46,893 nt of DNA from a virus: positions 124,236 through 171,128 of the IMG/VR virus record IMGVR_UViG_3300045007_000064; one strand, 5' to 3'. The position numbers and the translations under genes were made by a program. The first letter of the stretch is position 1. Each line of letters opens with the position of its first letter. Positions 34,901-42,032 of this stretch are shown piece after piece. The notes beneath the pieces were generated by a model. The model saw only the letters and a list, made by a program, of their open reading frames with translations. It made no database searches and was not told the origin of the DNA.

Positions 34901-37306
34901 GCTACCATCCGGGTACTGCTCGACCTGAATGGGTTCGCCCTCGTATCCGTTCTGACGGAATCGCTCAGTAAGCTCGTCTACAAACTCCTCGTTGATTCCC
35001 GAAACCATACGGATGTTGTCCAGGTCAGCCACCGGACGAGTCTCGTCTGTGATCGGACCCTGGATGCGGTCTAGCTGCTCTTCGCGACGGCGTGCAACTT
35101 CCGGGGCCTCCGGACGGGTGCCAGCCTCGTCGGTCGCGTAGTGCGAGCGAGAACCCTGGGTGTCGAAGTGGTCACCGCGGGTGACGTAGCCGGTCGGTTC
35201 ACCAGAGCCGTCACGCTTTAGCTGCTCCCACTTTCCGGCTTCGTTCTTGCGGTAGATACGCTTATCACCGCTCTCGTCATGCTCCTCAGCGATGAGGGAG
35301 CCTGCCGGAGCGTTCTTGACTTCTTCCTTGGTCGGAGCCAGCTTGTTCGCGGCCCACGCCGAAGGATCAACCTCCGGCTCCGCGTCTGCCTCCGCCTCCG
35401 GGGCGTCAGCCTGTGGGGCAGCGTCGGACTCGTTGCGTTCCTTCTGACGGGCTTCAAGCTCCTGGAACTGCTCCTCCAGGTCGGCAACCTCGTCAAAGAG
35501 TCGGTCGATGTCCTCCTGAGCCTTCTGGTCCTCTTCCTCGGAGGTCGAGGCGTTCAGACGGCCCAGTGCGTCCGACTCGCGCTTCTGCGCATCACGAAGA
35601 CGCTCCGCGACCTCATTGATACGAGCGTCCAGGTCCTCGTTGTCTGGAGCAGAATCCGGCGTCTCCTCAGGAGCGGTGCCGCGCTCACGAGCGAGACGAG
35701 CGTCTAGTGCATCCGCCTGCTCATTGAGCGCGATGATGTCCTTGGGGTCCCCGGCTACGTCCATAGCCGCCTGCACCTTGGCGCGGCGGTCCTTCAGGTC
35801 CTCTACTGAGCCTGGGGCTGCTGCGGGTTCGCTGGGGCGCTCGTCTGCGGCGCGGGGGCTGTCTCCGGCGTTGTCGGCTGGGGCGTCTCCTGCGGGGCGG
35901 GCTGGCTCGGGGTCGGGGGTGTCTGAGACGGCTGCTGGCCCCCCATCTTCGCTACGAGGCTCTGGGCGAGCTGCGTCATCTGCTCCGGGGTTAGCTGGCT
36001 GAGATTCGACGGCATCGGGATTACGGTCTTCGGCATTGGGGGCCTCCGCGGAAGTGTCACCTTCCAGGTTGGGGTTTACGTCGGGGGAATTGGGGTCCAC
36101 GGCCTTGTCAGACACCGATACCTCGGAGCCATTCTGGAGGTCGAGAACCGTGCTCTGACCCAGGCCACCAGCCTGCGCCTTCGCGTTGTCTAGAGTGTCA
36201 GCAGAGTTGTAGATTTCTGCCGTGTTGTTGTCGGTGTCCACAACCAGGCGTGCGCCGCCCTTACCGAGCTGTTCCTTCTCGGCGGTCATGAAGTTCGCCA
36301 GGCCCTCGGGGGTAATGTCGTTGGTGCGCTTACCGGTGGGTACGAGGAATCCCTCAGGAGAAACCTCAAACGTGCTGGTGTCGATGGCACCCGTGGAGGC
36401 CTGCGGAGCCTGGGCGGTCTCAGCAGCAGGCGCAGCCTTGCGCGCAGCCAGAGCCTCGTCCGAGTCGTTGCCTTCGGGGTCGTACGGCTGGCCCTCGGCT
36501 TCGAGTTCCTTCTTCAAGGTCTCGTTCGCCGTCATGGCGGTCTGCTTGGCTCCCAGCGGGGCCTTCTCGTTCAGGAGGGTACGCTCGTTCGCCTTGATCT
36601 GCTCGATCTTGGAATCACGGTCACGATTTGCCAGAACCTCATCGTTGTTCTGCGCCAGACCGGTGTAAGCGGAGTCCCCAGACTCCTCGCGCTGGAGGTC
36701 AACGTCGGAGACCTTCTTGAACGCCTCAGCCATCGAACGCTGCGGCTCAGCCTGACCGGGGTTGGCGCGGTGGTCCTCTAGGAGAACGTTCTCGTCGTTT
36801 CCACCGAAGTGAACACGGAAGTCACCGTCGTCGGTCTGGATGACCTTCTTGCCGCCGTAGGTTCCCGGCTGAGCAACCCAGCCCTCGGGAGCCGGGTGAA
36901 CCTGAAGCTCATTGATGTTAGGGATGTCCTCGTCCGCACGCTCGCCTACGGCCTGACCGTCAGCGTTACGTCCGAGCTGAATGCCGCGCTCAGCGAGCTG
37001 GGCCTCAGAGAGGTTGGCTACGAACTCCTGCGCGTTGGCGGAGGTGACATCATAGAAGCCGTCAGGCAGGCCGTTCGGGTCCTTGGCTACGAATACCTGT
37101 CCGGTGTTTGCGTCCTTGGCACCGACGAACGAGCCGATTACCGAACGTGCCGCGCCGTCAGCACCGCGCACCTTGAACTTGACGCCGCGACCCATCTCGA
37201 TCCAGCGACCGAAGCGGTCACGCCACTGGAGTCGGGCGCGAGCGGATCGGGCAGCGCGGCTGTTGCCTCCTGCGGCAACGAGTGCGGAAAGAGAAGTGTC
37301 GAACAC
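31907..37306 (-). CDS. Giant head-associated protein with ParB/sulfiredoxin-like domain
   Basis: This protein has 1799 residues. It starts at GTG 37306, with GAGGA seven bases upstream. The N-terminus has ARARLQWRDRFGRWIEMGRG, a pattern seen near the start of other actinobacteriophage head proteins and inside the neighbouring protease protein. Long low-complexity stretches rich in A, E, P, D and coiled coils occur at about 420-680 and 850-1110. At about 760-845 is a ParB/sulfiredoxin-like domain, with V-A-D-L-D-N-I, then QYPDGSEMITDGNHRAEAAK and VPVRVYDSS; the D-G-N-H-R loop is the family signature (nucleotide-binding or nuclease activity in relatives). The C-terminal 600 residues contain several small SH3-like beta domains. 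The place between portal and protease suggests an internal virion protein that may be ejected with the DNA. Confidence 0.83.
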   Translation of the reverse strand: MFDTSLSALVAAGGNSRAARSARARLQWRDRFGRWIEMGRGVKFKVRGADGAARSVIGSFVGAKDANTGQVFVAKDPNGLPDGFYDVTSANAQEFVANLSEAQLAERGIQLGRNADGQAVGERADEDIPNINELQVHPAPEGWVAQPGTYGGKKVIQTDDGDFRVHFGGNDENVLLEDHRANPGQAEPQRSMAEAFKKVSDVDLQREESGDSAYTGLAQNNDEVLANRDRDSKIEQIKANERTLLNEKAPLGAKQTAMTANETLKKELEAEGQPYDPEGNDSDEALAARKAAPAAETAQAPQASTGAIDTSTFEVSPEGFLVPTGKRTNDITPEGLANFMTAEKEQLGKGGARLVVDTDNNTAEIYNSADTLDNAKAQAGGLGQSTVLDLQNGSEVSVSDKAVDPNSPDVNPNLEGDTSAEAPNAEDRNPDAVESQPANPGADDAARPEPRSEDGGPAAVSDTPDPEPARPAGDAPADNAGDSPRAADERPSEPAAAPGSVEDLKDRRAKVQAAMDVAGDPKDIIALNEQADALDARLARERGTAPEETPDSAPDNEDLDARINEVAERLRDAQKRESDALGRLNASTSEEEDQKAQEDIDRLFDEVADLEEQFQELEARQKERNESDAAPQADAPEAEADAEPEVDPSAWAANKLAPTKEEVKNAPAGSLIAEEHDESGDKRIYRKNEAGKWEQLKRDGSGEPTGYVTRGDHFDTQGSRSHYATDEAGTRPEAPEVARRREEQLDRIQGPITDETRPVADLDNIRMVSGINEEFVDELTERFRQNGYEGEPIQVEQYPDGSEMITDGNHRAEAAKRAGLTEVPVRVYDSSEEGRRAASTAIVEAERRKEEPAAAPAPERPEYQEPGNTDAAATARAELEAIDAEIENQISAAELATDPQVEAEHLSRVRTLERQRKIQENALNRALGNEPMDFNGDLGWNMRDRENRGSLPEAPEPVEAPETAPEAPEAVQDAPEADTPAILDDSLDAQIAQARMRLEQTEAERRQMLIESDDWDSEEYDELEARRDALEDELRTLERQSEAEAEMAALEAQSDVEAAPEPETFEETAQRVLVDAARVDETLSDIDPREGTGGVFDQKDDPRNVSSGHENRIEALKAKMQGKELTPDEQRVITEALNSGMLSDNQLSALDNALDGKPNRANTTTVARPETDQPEYLNTADVEVVNAERDDPDFVFDEDLTWRRVQEEYLNEDHPEARLLENGDLVVDSVTNKGKRYDAIVRRTQKNRFMAYVMETDEVGNRRAKRISNSEWHSYEALENRITTARKLINGSSPAGSITRRKDQPTENLGTQGFPADDFLGDIGNPDAPLPETGDEKFDVLLSAVATHIRNGDADLAGIEDHLRQIDPGAKAIDTIMQAVIGRAQDTYRPNGTNPWQMYDGETAEIGMEFDWTDWHQELDWWLPNGQLNPKRRANPSYGQVQRGRVVGYVKENTDGKGHTYGDHVWVQLQNSDGTWSNWVKRSAQTLRRAEPGSALGLPFFSKREEWRTSPEALARRFRVPNAAADEPVVTKERPRRDLPQSRRLRFTPRGSLSGYSNVPVPKDQPTIAGMIQSGEITPRIGRASEARPGMMIVRMDDDGNQHVDSIIRVENMGDGGYRIHAARPDGRGYADVDSFVVPGDADIALWNAPAIRGPETPEPKNTRRGDLVEFDRNGVVENGVVAFDDDNGNLTVVTPGNETIDILESNIRPASYQDITREERTDVLESLDNTDMPQLIRNLIMRGILDPGLSRLRYEQILETLGSFGPKGPTITELDALLDMMGASDQDRADVRDYLDTP

Positions 37307-37337
37307 TATGCGTCCTCAATTTTGGGGCGTGGAATAG

Positions 37338-37370
37338 ACTCCCCCTATCGTACCAGACGACAGGGGGAGT
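37338..37370 (-). terminator. Hairpin after portal gene
   Basis: ACTCCCCCT and AGGGGGAGT form a perfect 9-bp stem around a 15-base loop eight bases beyond the portal stop. There is no T-tract on either side, so it may pause, protect the 3' end or terminate weakly. The loop carries a -10 element. Confidence 0.5.
37347..37355 (-). promoter_or_regulatory. Extended -10 element in hairpin loop before giant head gene
   Basis: TGGTACGAT on the minus strand (TG-n-TACGAT, four of six) lies in the loop of the 37338-37370 hairpin. Transcription would start near 37340, about 34 bases before the GTG at 37306. This is the same arrangement as at 22429-22437. Confidence 0.4.
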
Positions 37371-37377
37371 GATGGAC

Positions 37378-39117
37378 TTACTGTCCGGGTTCTGCGAGCG
37401 GGAATGGCGGGGCGTCATCCCCAGGAGCAACCGGCTGCTCCGGTTCAGGCATGATGTCGCCCACTGTGGGCTGCATCGGGTCCTGCGGCGGTGCGTCTGA
37501 AGGCTGTGACGTGTCCAGCGGGGCGTTGGGGTCAGCAGGTACCGCACCCGTTCCTCCGTTGAGAATGTCGTTGACCTGTCCCGGAACCGGGGCAACCGAG
37601 GTAGCCTGTCCTGCACCGCGAGCGGCGTCGATGACATCGGGGGCCAGAACACGAAGCAGGGCCTCGGTGAGCTGCGGGTCCAGTCCACCCTTCTCCAGCA
37701 GCATGCGGAGCACAAGCTCCTTGCCGGTGGGAGCATCCTGATCTGCGAAGCCGTGGGCACGACGCCAGGTGTCACCCGAGATTGCCATCTTCTCATATCC
37801 GGAGTCGGCGTCAGCCGCGCGGTCATTGCGGGTCGCAACAGCGCTGGCGTCATACCAGACAGCGATACGGGATACGTCAGCCTGGCTCCATCCGTCGTTG
37901 ATGAGGGTGGGGCGCAGGTACATCGTGGTGAAGGCGTCAGCCAGCAGGAGCAGCATCGGCTCAATGTGGGCCTTGTACAGCGACTCGTCAATCTGGACGG
38001 CGTTGTTGTACTTCACATTTGCCAGACCGGTAACGGTGTCCTTGGGAACATCGAGACCCTGGAGGATACGCTCTAGAACGCGGTCAGCACGCGCAACCAT
38101 GGCGTCATCAAACGGACGGTCGAACGAGATGTGCTTCAGGTCCTTACCCAGCTCGGCAGGGCCGCGGATCAGAAGAGGCACAACGCTGGCGGCGCTGGAC
38201 TCATCCTCGATGGGCGTGGACATCGCCAGGAGAAGTTCTTCCTGGAACTGGTCGGCTACGTCCTCCGGCGTGGGGGCGTCCTCGTCCTGCTCTTCGAATA
38301 GACCGGAATCCGCCTCGGCGGAAGTAGACAAGCCGTCCGGAACGTACAGGATACCGGCATTCAGACGCGAACGGTGCGACCCGCGGAAGGTGCGGTCCAG
38401 AAGCAGAAGCTCCTCGCACAGCGCCAGCAGACCGATCATGTTCGTGTCCGGGTCCTCGCTGAAGCGGGGGTGCGGACGCCAAATGCGTCCCATGAACGCA
38501 TCGGACGGCAGCGGGATCGCACCCTTGGGCAGTGCACCGCCGCCGTTGCCAGGCTTGATCGCGCGGCGCGGGTAGATAGCGTAGTTGCCCTTGGCGTCAA
38601 CCTTCAGCTCGTCTACCGAGCGAATGTCCCAGCTCTCCGGCAGGCCCTGACCGATGCGCTCGGGCACCTGGACCAGGTAGCACTCACCGGCAACGGCGAG
38701 GTTCAGCGCGGCGTCACGGAGAAGTCCTGCCTGTCCGCCGAAGGCGGAGTCCAGACGCTCTAGTGCACGGCGAGCGGCGTCTGCAAGTTCTGCGTCAACC
38801 TTCTCAGACAGCGCCAAAGGTACGGGAGACTCAGCCGGGTCTTCCACGACCGCCACATATAGGCGAATTCGTGAAACAACGCTTGCCACGAGCTGGAAGG
38901 CGTACTTGACCTCGGAAATGGCGTCGTAGTACTCCCACGCCGCCTGCTGGACAGCAACGATCTGCCCGCCCTGCGCCTGACGGAACAGCTCCGCCTCGGT
39001 CTTGTCCTTGAGACTCACGCGCGCAGCAGCAGCGGTCATGCCTCGTACGGAGTTATACGGTACGGGCGCAACCGGCTGCGTGCTCGCTGTCTCGCGGCGG
39101 AAGATGTTGCCTGCCAT
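37378..39117 (-). CDS. Portal protein
   Basis: This 579-residue protein forms the ring at the capsid vertex through which DNA is packaged and leaves. Portal signatures are: A-W-E-Y-Y-D-A-I-S-E-V-K-Y-A-F at about 65-80, then a middle part with LNAGILYVPDGLS, the helical F-Q-E-E-L-L-L-A-M-S-T-P-I and S-F-D-R-P, followed by LEGLDVPKDTV-like TGLANVKYNNAV. The tail is proline-rich and disordered. The ATG at 39117 overlaps the stop of the membrane protein gene (TAATG), with AAGGTAGG before it; an open frame reaches 39249 without a better start. The middle part recurs as a separate short gene at 40947-41168. Confidence 0.88.
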   Translation of the reverse strand: MAGNIFRRETASTQPVAPVPYNSVRGMTAAAARVSLKDKTEAELFRQAQGGQIVAVQQAAWEYYDAISEVKYAFQLVASVVSRIRLYVAVVEDPAESPVPLALSEKVDAELADAARRALERLDSAFGGQAGLLRDAALNLAVAGECYLVQVPERIGQGLPESWDIRSVDELKVDAKGNYAIYPRRAIKPGNGGGALPKGAIPLPSDAFMGRIWRPHPRFSEDPDTNMIGLLALCEELLLLDRTFRGSHRSRLNAGILYVPDGLSTSAEADSGLFEEQDEDAPTPEDVADQFQEELLLAMSTPIEDESSAASVVPLLIRGPAELGKDLKHISFDRPFDDAMVARADRVLERILQGLDVPKDTVTGLANVKYNNAVQIDESLYKAHIEPMLLLLADAFTTMYLRPTLINDGWSQADVSRIAVWYDASAVATRNDRAADADSGYEKMAISGDTWRRAHGFADQDAPTGKELVLRMLLEKGGLDPQLTEALLRVLAPDVIDAARGAGQATSVAPVPGQVNDILNGGTGAVPADPNAPLDTSQPSDAPPQDPMQPTVGDIMPEPEQPVAPGDDAPPFPLAEPGQ

Positions 39118-39392
39118 TATCCTACCTTCTGGTAAATGAGGCCTGTTACAGCCGATCCCGCTAGGGGAAGTCCAGCTACCATCATACCAGTAGGTGAAAC
39201 TACGTACAGAATAGCGAGAGGAATCGCTACCCAGAATGACATACACCACGGGCAGCCGAGTAGATATGCGAGCTTTCCACCAGGCTTGACCTTGGAGTAC
39301 GCCCAGTCACGCGGCCCATCCAGGATTTCGTCCTCGATGATGAGCCGCGTGGCTCGATAAACGGCGAGCAGAAATACGATGAAGCGGATCAT
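39117..39392 (-). CDS. DUF1360-like small membrane protein
   Basis: This 91-residue protein has an N-terminal hydrophobic segment (IVFLLAVYRATRLI) followed by the E-D-E-I-x-D-G-P-R region, then LLGCPWCMSFW, and two hydrophobic segments at about 53-67 and 69-84. The Y-R-x-T-R-L-I-x-x-D-E-I and C-P-W-C-x-x-x-W patterns match the DUF1360 family of phage and bacterial membrane proteins of unknown role. The ATG overlaps the upstream stop by four bases (ATGA), and its own stop overlaps the portal start. The position beside the portal is typical in actinobacteriophages. Confidence 0.82.
   Translation of the reverse strand: MIRFIVFLLAVYRATRLIIEDEILDGPRDWAYSKVKPGGKLAYLLGCPWCMSFWVAIPLAILYVVSPTGMMVAGLPLAGSAVTGLIYQKVG
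39181..39189 (-). promoter_or_regulatory. Candidate extended -10 promoter before portal
   Basis: TGGTATGAT on the minus strand, identical to the element at 8718-8726, lies inside the small membrane protein gene, 64 bases upstream of the portal ATG. No -35 is apparent. As it is inside coding sequence, the match could be coincidental. Confidence 0.3.
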
Positions 39393-40168
39393 AGCTTCCA
39401 GGGCCAGTTTCCGTGAATCTCGGTCTTCTCCAGGCCCGAGTCGTAGTAGTGATCTAGAAGCGCTCGGACGTAGTTGTCGTGGAGGTTCATCCGGTTCAAA
39501 ACCATGCTCGCCTCGCGGAGCCGGTACTGTAGCGGGTGGCGCTTCAGCGCACGATGCAGCTTCTTCAGCATCTTGGTCTTGCGCGGGGTGGTCGTCACGA
39601 TGACGCGAGGTCGATCACCAGTTCGGACCGCGGTGAGGAGGTTATCCCAGGCGTCGTTTACATCCTTTGACTTTGCACGACGCCACGAAGCAACCTCATC
39701 TGCCCACGCGAAATCAGCACCGACTCCCCGAATAGCGTCCGGTTCCTCCGAGGAAACGCAGAAAGCAACGGAACCGTTAGGCCACTCCAGGAGGCGCAGA
39801 CTGGGCTTGTATGTTGGGGCATCAGGGTTATGCAGTCCGTAGACGCCGAAGATTCCAGATTCTCCCTCCACCAGAACCTCGCGCACATCCGCTGCGGTAC
39901 GCGCAACCAGAAGAAGCCGGGACCCGGGGTTCTCTTCCGCGAACTTGATCGCCTCCTCGGCTCCGGTACGGGTCTTACCCGAACCGCGGCCTGCCGCGTA
40001 AATCCACACACGCCAGAGAGAATCCTGGGGCGGAATCTGGTCAGGGCGGCGCTCGGCCTCCCACTTCTCCCGGCCCTTCAGGCTCTCGATCTGGAGAAGC
40101 TGCTGGTCGCGGTCCTCTCCGGGCGGCATGCTCTTGACGGTTTCTTTCAGTGATCCTTTGTAGAACAT
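39389..40168 (-). CDS. Truncated TerL-like packaging ATPase (259 aa)
   Basis: This is a terminase large-subunit ATPase domain without a nuclease domain. Walker A AGRGSGKT is at 59-66, L-L-L-V-A-R-T-A-A-D-V-R-E-V at 85-98, Walker B FAWADE at 153-158 and the coupling motif TTTPR at 192-196. It ends at EKTEIHGNW, where the nuclease domain would begin. It is plainly a paralog of the full TerL in this window, sharing V-A-R-T-A-A-D-V-R-E-V and V-E-G-E-S-G-I, but lacks the intein at that point. ATG 40168 overlaps the upstream stop (TGATG), with GGAAGGA at good spacing. It may be a second motor or assembly subunit, or a decaying copy; all ATPase residues look intact. Confidence 0.85.
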   Translation of the reverse strand: MFYKGSLKETVKSMPPGEDRDQQLLQIESLKGREKWEAERRPDQIPPQDSLWRVWIYAAGRGSGKTRTGAEEAIKFAEENPGSRLLLVARTAADVREVLVEGESGIFGVYGLHNPDAPTYKPSLRLLEWPNGSVAFCVSSEEPDAIRGVGADFAWADEVASWRRAKSKDVNDAWDNLLTAVRTGDRPRVIVTTTPRKTKMLKKLHRALKRHPLQYRLREASMVLNRMNLHDNYVRALLDHYYDSGLEKTEIHGNWPWKL

Positions 40169-40758
40169 CAGAACGTCCTTCCGTCTCCTGCTCGGGAGAC
40201 GATTGTGTCGGGGTGTAGCTTTGTTGGCTGCGTAAACAGGTACTTCTCCGCCATGGGGTATTCCTTGGCGATTTCGGCGGCATCGAAAACTTCGTCTGCC
40301 CATACATAGTCGAACATCATTCCACGGGCGGCTCCCCGAAGGAAGGCGTCCTCGGACATGCCCCGCAACGAGCGCTTGCTGCTGCGGTCGCGAATCGATA
40401 CAGCCCGCTCTACTCCATCGATTCTGTCGTAGTCAAAATGTCCAGACCACAACTCCGCGGTGTTCATGAAACGCTTGAAGGACAGGTCCATCTCGTACCC
40501 GCCTCCGCTGAAGATGCACAAAACGTTGGCTAGGTTGAAGAACTTGTTCCACGCCCAATACTCGCCCGCATAGCTCTTACCGCTATTAGGCGGAGCGACA
40601 ATCGTCCAGTACTTCCAATCGGAAGATGCAGGTTCGATCTGGAATGGGTAGGCGTTCAGTTCCCAGCTATAGTTCCACTCGTCATCATCGTAGAAGGCGC
40701 GGCGAGCTGAGCGTTCCGGCTCGGGGAGCGCTTCAATCTGCTGACGGAGAGTCTTCAT
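40168..40758 (-). CDS. Second truncated TerL-like ATPase (196 aa)
   Basis: This is a shorter and more diverged terminase-type ATPase. After a W-x-Y-W-T-I-V strand come Walker A APPNSGKS (55-62), S-E-D-A-F-L-R-G-A-A-R-G (135-146, like the D-x-x-L/I-R-G-V of the other two) and Walker B YVWADE (151-156), then a TQPTK motif at 176-180 in the place of the TTTPK coupling motif. It ends soon after, without nuclease domain. It starts at ATG 40758 with GGAAGA just upstream, inside the end of the preceding gene, and is coupled to the next gene by TGATG. Together with its neighbour it could form a separate packaging or nucleic-acid motor; that is inference. Confidence 0.78.
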   Translation of the reverse strand: MKTLRQQIEALPEPERSARRAFYDDDEWNYSWELNAYPFQIEPASSDWKYWTIVAPPNSGKSYAGEYWAWNKFFNLANVLCIFSGGGYEMDLSFKRFMNTAELWSGHFDYDRIDGVERAVSIRDRSSKRSLRGMSEDAFLRGAARGMMFDYVWADEVFDAAEIAKEYPMAEKYLFTQPTKLHPDTIVSRAGDGRTF

Positions 40759-40954
40759 TCTCGTCTTCCCGTAGTCGCTTCAACTGATCCAGACTGGACT
40801 GGGGGTTCCGAGGCTTTTCAGCTAGCTTCTTTGTCCAGTACTCGATTTCCTCTCGGAGGAGCGTTCCTGTCAGGGGAATAACCCGCTCACCAGCCTCCAG
40901 AGTGACCTCGAAGGGCGGCCCAATATGCAGCCCTCCCTCTTCTACACTAGGCAT
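40733..40954 (-). CDS. Small hypothetical protein in packaging region
   Basis: This 73-residue acidic protein (from MPSVEEGG) contains a beta segment with FEVTLEAGERVIPLTG and a charged helix EEIEYWTKKLAEK. I chose ATG 40954 because AGGAG is 12 bases upstream and it overlaps the previous stop (ATGCCTAG); ATG 40966 is possible, and the open frame extends further without support. No family is recognised. It overlaps both neighbours, suggesting it is co-translated with the ATPase genes. Confidence 0.6.
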   Translation of the reverse strand: MPSVEEGGLHIGPPFEVTLEAGERVIPLTGTLLREEIEYWTKKLAEKPRNPQSSLDQLKRLREDENEDSPSAD

Positions 40955-41168
40955 GATCCGTGTCATCTCCTGGGCAGTAGCAAATCCGCGGCATCGGCAG
41001 AGGGTTGTCCTCATCGGTAATAGGGGTAGACATGGCAAGCAGGAGCTGATCCTGAAACTCTTCCTCTGTCGAGACAGGCTCATCCGGATTCTCACGGGCG
41101 CTCTTCGGGATGTGGAGCACACCCGCGTCTGCGATCTGTTGCTCGGTGAACTTGTAGATTCTAAGCAT
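40947..41168 (-). CDS. Short portal-like fragment
   Basis: This 73-residue gene (from MLRIYKF) encodes ADAGVLHIPKS, then E-E-E-F-Q-D-Q-L-L-L-A-M-S-T-P-I-T-D-E-D. It aligns with the portal of the same genome at NAGILYVPDG and F-Q-E-E-L-L-L-A-M-S-T-P-I-E-D-E, but with a shorter spacer and without the rest of the portal. After this the frame ends with CYCPGDDTDHA. The ATG overlaps the previous stop and has AAGGA some 14 bases upstream. It is either the remnant of a second portal gene or a small protein derived from one. DNA similarity is low, so the copy is old. Confidence 0.65.
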   Translation of the reverse strand: MLRIYKFTEQQIADAGVLHIPKSARENPDEPVSTEEEFQDQLLLAMSTPITDEDNPLPMPRICYCPGDDTDHA

Positions 41169-41538
41169 CTTCGGGTCCCGGGTCCTTGCTCGATCCCATG
41201 ATCTTGAATGGACGCCAGCTCCGCAGCCGCGATCCGCAGCCACAGGAGGCGTCCTTACGCCAGGCGAGCTTCTTGCCCGAGACGGTTGTCACGTACGAAT
41301 CGATGTGTACGCTGCCCTTGTAGTGCGTGGTGGGGTCAATCTCCTCGGAGAATACGACCTGTGGCCCCGCTACATCGTCCACCGCAACGGTCACTCGGTT
41401 TCCGGATACAACAACCCGGGTGATCGCCAGGTGCGCGGCATCCGGCGTCGGCGGACGGCTCTTCAGCTCTTCCACCGCCACAGGGAAGTCGGCAGCCGTA
41501 ATCACCAGCGTAGCTGGGAATGTGTCTTCGCGAATCAA
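41161..41538 (-). CDS. Hypothetical protein with C-terminal CGCG motif
   Basis: This 125-residue, mainly beta protein starts at TTG 41538, which has AAGGAG six bases upstream and overlaps the previous stop (TTGA). The C-terminal part reads KKLAWRKDASCGCGSRLRSW, a basic stretch with paired cysteines that could bind metal or nucleic acid. I do not recognise a family. It is co-transcribed with terminase genes. Confidence 0.72.
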   Translation of the reverse strand: MIREDTFPATLVITAADFPVAVEELKSRPPTPDAAHLAITRVVVSGNRVTVAVDDVAGPQVVFSEEIDPTTHYKGSVHIDSYVTTVSGKKLAWRKDASCGCGSRLRSWRPFKIMGSSKDPGPEDA

Positions 41539-42032
41539 CTTACTCTCCTTGCCATTGCGCGGTAGCTGACGTTCGCGGCGTCCGCGAGGTCAGCGATGGT
41601 TACGCGCTCGTCATGGTGCAGTCTAACACAAAGCTCGGTCAATTCCCTATTCGACTTTGCCGAGGCGTGTCCCGGCTTCATCGTGGCGCGGTACTTGCGG
41701 GCGCTGGGAGCCAGCTCCTTGATCCGTGTAGCCTCGGCTGTCGTGAGCGGGCGTCGGGGCTTCTTCGGAGTGCTGGCGGGGGTCTGGAGCGTTGGGATAG
41801 GTGTAGTTGGCAGATCAGTATACGCGGACGCAATGGGAATCGGTGAATTGATCCAGTAACGAATCGTGGATCGTGCCCGAGGCGGGTCAAACGACTCCCC
41901 GATACTCCGGAGTGTCCACCCCGCCTGGTACAGCATCTTCGCTCGCGCGAATAGCTCGTACCCGGTAAGGTTCTGTAGCAGTTCTGCTTCGTAGGAGGGC
42001 AACGACTGCCCTCGCGCGGATCGGCGTGTCAT
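41535..42032 (-). CDS. Helix-turn-helix protein, possible small terminase subunit
   Basis: This 165-residue basic protein has two likely HTH segments: AGWTLRSIGESFDPPRARST at about 36-56 and ERVTIADLADAANVSYRAMA at about 143-162, linked by a proline/threonine-rich spacer. The gene follows TerL with an ATGA overlap. Small terminase subunits recognise the packaging site with HTH domains and often neighbour TerL, but usually lie upstream of it, so the assignment is tentative. An alternative is a transcription regulator of the structural genes. Confidence 0.7.
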   Translation of the reverse strand: MTRRSARGQSLPSYEAELLQNLTGYELFARAKMLYQAGWTLRSIGESFDPPRARSTIRYWINSPIPIASAYTDLPTTPIPTLQTPASTPKKPRRPLTTAEATRIKELAPSARKYRATMKPGHASAKSNRELTELCVRLHHDERVTIADLADAANVSYRAMARRVS

